In this document: positions 63,856 through 64,000 of the stretch, piece by piece | Numbering within the stretch: the stretch's first letter is position 1 | Layout: every line of letters starts with the position of its first letter | Assembly (NCBI GenBank): GCA_947478865.1 | Contig: CANJXF010000010.1 | Location: 24,660-88,659, forward strand | Reading direction: 5' to 3' | Length of the DNA: 64,000 bases | Source: Verrucomicrobiales bacterium | Lineage (GTDB): Bacteria > Verrucomicrobiota > Verrucomicrobiia > Limisphaerales > CANJXF01 | Made by a program: the position numbers and the translations under genes | Notes under the pieces: model-generated | Told to the model about the DNA's origin: nothing | Databases searched by the model: none | The model's input: the letters and a program-made list of their open reading frames with translations, nothing else

Positions 63856-64000
63856 AGCCTGTATTTAACTTTTGTGGAAGAGATTTGCGAGCATGAGTGT
63901 GACAAAAGCCAGCCAGTGATAGCCGGCCAAGGTGGCAGGAAGTCGTTCATAATCTCGAGCTAATCGGCGGAAGCGGGCGGCCCAGGCAAAAGAGCGTTCC
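63855..64000 (-). mobile_element. IS5-family insertion sequence, partial (right edge)
   Basis: Starts with a terminal-repeat-like GAGCCTGTATTTAAC at 63855, preceded by TA, the expected target duplication of the IS427-like group of IS5, and contains the 3' end of a transposase on the minus strand. The other end lies outside the window, so target duplication and inverted repeat cannot be confirmed here. Confidence 0.75.
63865..64000 (-). CDS. IS5-family transposase, C-terminal 44 residues
   Basis: The minus-strand frame entering from the right edge ends at TAA (63865-63867). It reads [20 protein letters not shown] followed by [21 protein letters not shown], the standard C-terminus of the IS5/IS427 DDE transposases (WxxxxRRLxxDYER...W...A...ML). 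Only the tail is in the window, so intactness of the element cannot be judged. Confidence 0.85.
   Translation of the reverse strand, partial: ERSFAWAARFRRLARDYERLPATLAGYHWLAFVTLMLANLFHKS

Overview
The window looks like a chromosomal segment of a soil or freshwater Verrucomicrobium, probably of the Pedosphaera/Limisphaerales kind. This is inferred from gene content, not a database match: the paired DUF1501 and DUF1549/DUF1553 (PSD1) exported proteins, a dense set of secreted sulfatases, a PEP-CTERM protein, a pseudopilin-like protein, the long form of IspG, and few recognisable Shine-Dalgarno sites. No rRNA, tRNA, CRISPR array or prophage module was seen.

Layout. 1-9.4 kb (all minus strand): the 5' part of a DUF3472 protein, alaS, mscL, a DUF481 outer-membrane protein, an AsmA-like protein with an apparent frameshift, a DedA protein, eno, a ketopantoate reductase and an HU protein with a clear terminator. 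9.6-14.5 kb (plus): a Ser/Thr kinase overlapping an N-carbamoylputrescine amidase, then gluQ, then a DapA/NanA-family lyase paired with a sialidase-like lipoprotein. 14.6-18.7 kb (minus): a small secreted protein, an Old Yellow Enzyme reductase, and kup preceded by a convincing c-di-AMP (ydaO-type) riboswitch. 18.8-24.8 kb: a GNAT acetyltransferase (plus), then a minus-strand cassette of thioredoxin-like protein, PSD1 protein, DUF1501 protein and secreted beta-propeller. 24.9-31.9 kb: a secreted protein of unknown function and an FAH-family enzyme (plus), then nfo and a 2-oxo acid dehydrogenase operon (ferredoxin, E1 alpha, E1 beta, E2; minus). 32-35.3 kb (plus): HIT protein, phoH, ybeY, DUF502 protein, recO. 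35.3-36.7 kb: two secreted proteins, one PEP-CTERM/CHRD.

37-44.4 kb (minus) is an isoprenoid and envelope cluster, purA-uppS-cdsA-dxr-rseP-ispG. Dxr and IspG belong to the MEP pathway, UppS makes the undecaprenyl carrier, CdsA makes CDP-diacylglycerol, and RseP is the envelope site-2 protease. 44.7-51.5 kb (plus) is a tightly packed catabolic set: RidA, a fold-type-III PLP enzyme with the zinc motif of D-serine dehydratase/D-threonine aldolase, a GntP transporter, an M19 dipeptidase, a cytochrome c/quinoprotein dehydrogenase fusion, and a glycosylasparaginase broken by a frameshift in a CG repeat.

51.6-62.8 kb is a polysaccharide-degradation locus: four exported cysteine-type sulfatases, a sialate O-acetylesterase, a GH27 alpha-galactosidase with an NPCBM domain, and an SGNH hydrolase. 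It is followed by a pseudopilin-like protein whose stop codon coincides with the boundary of an IS5-family element running off the right edge.
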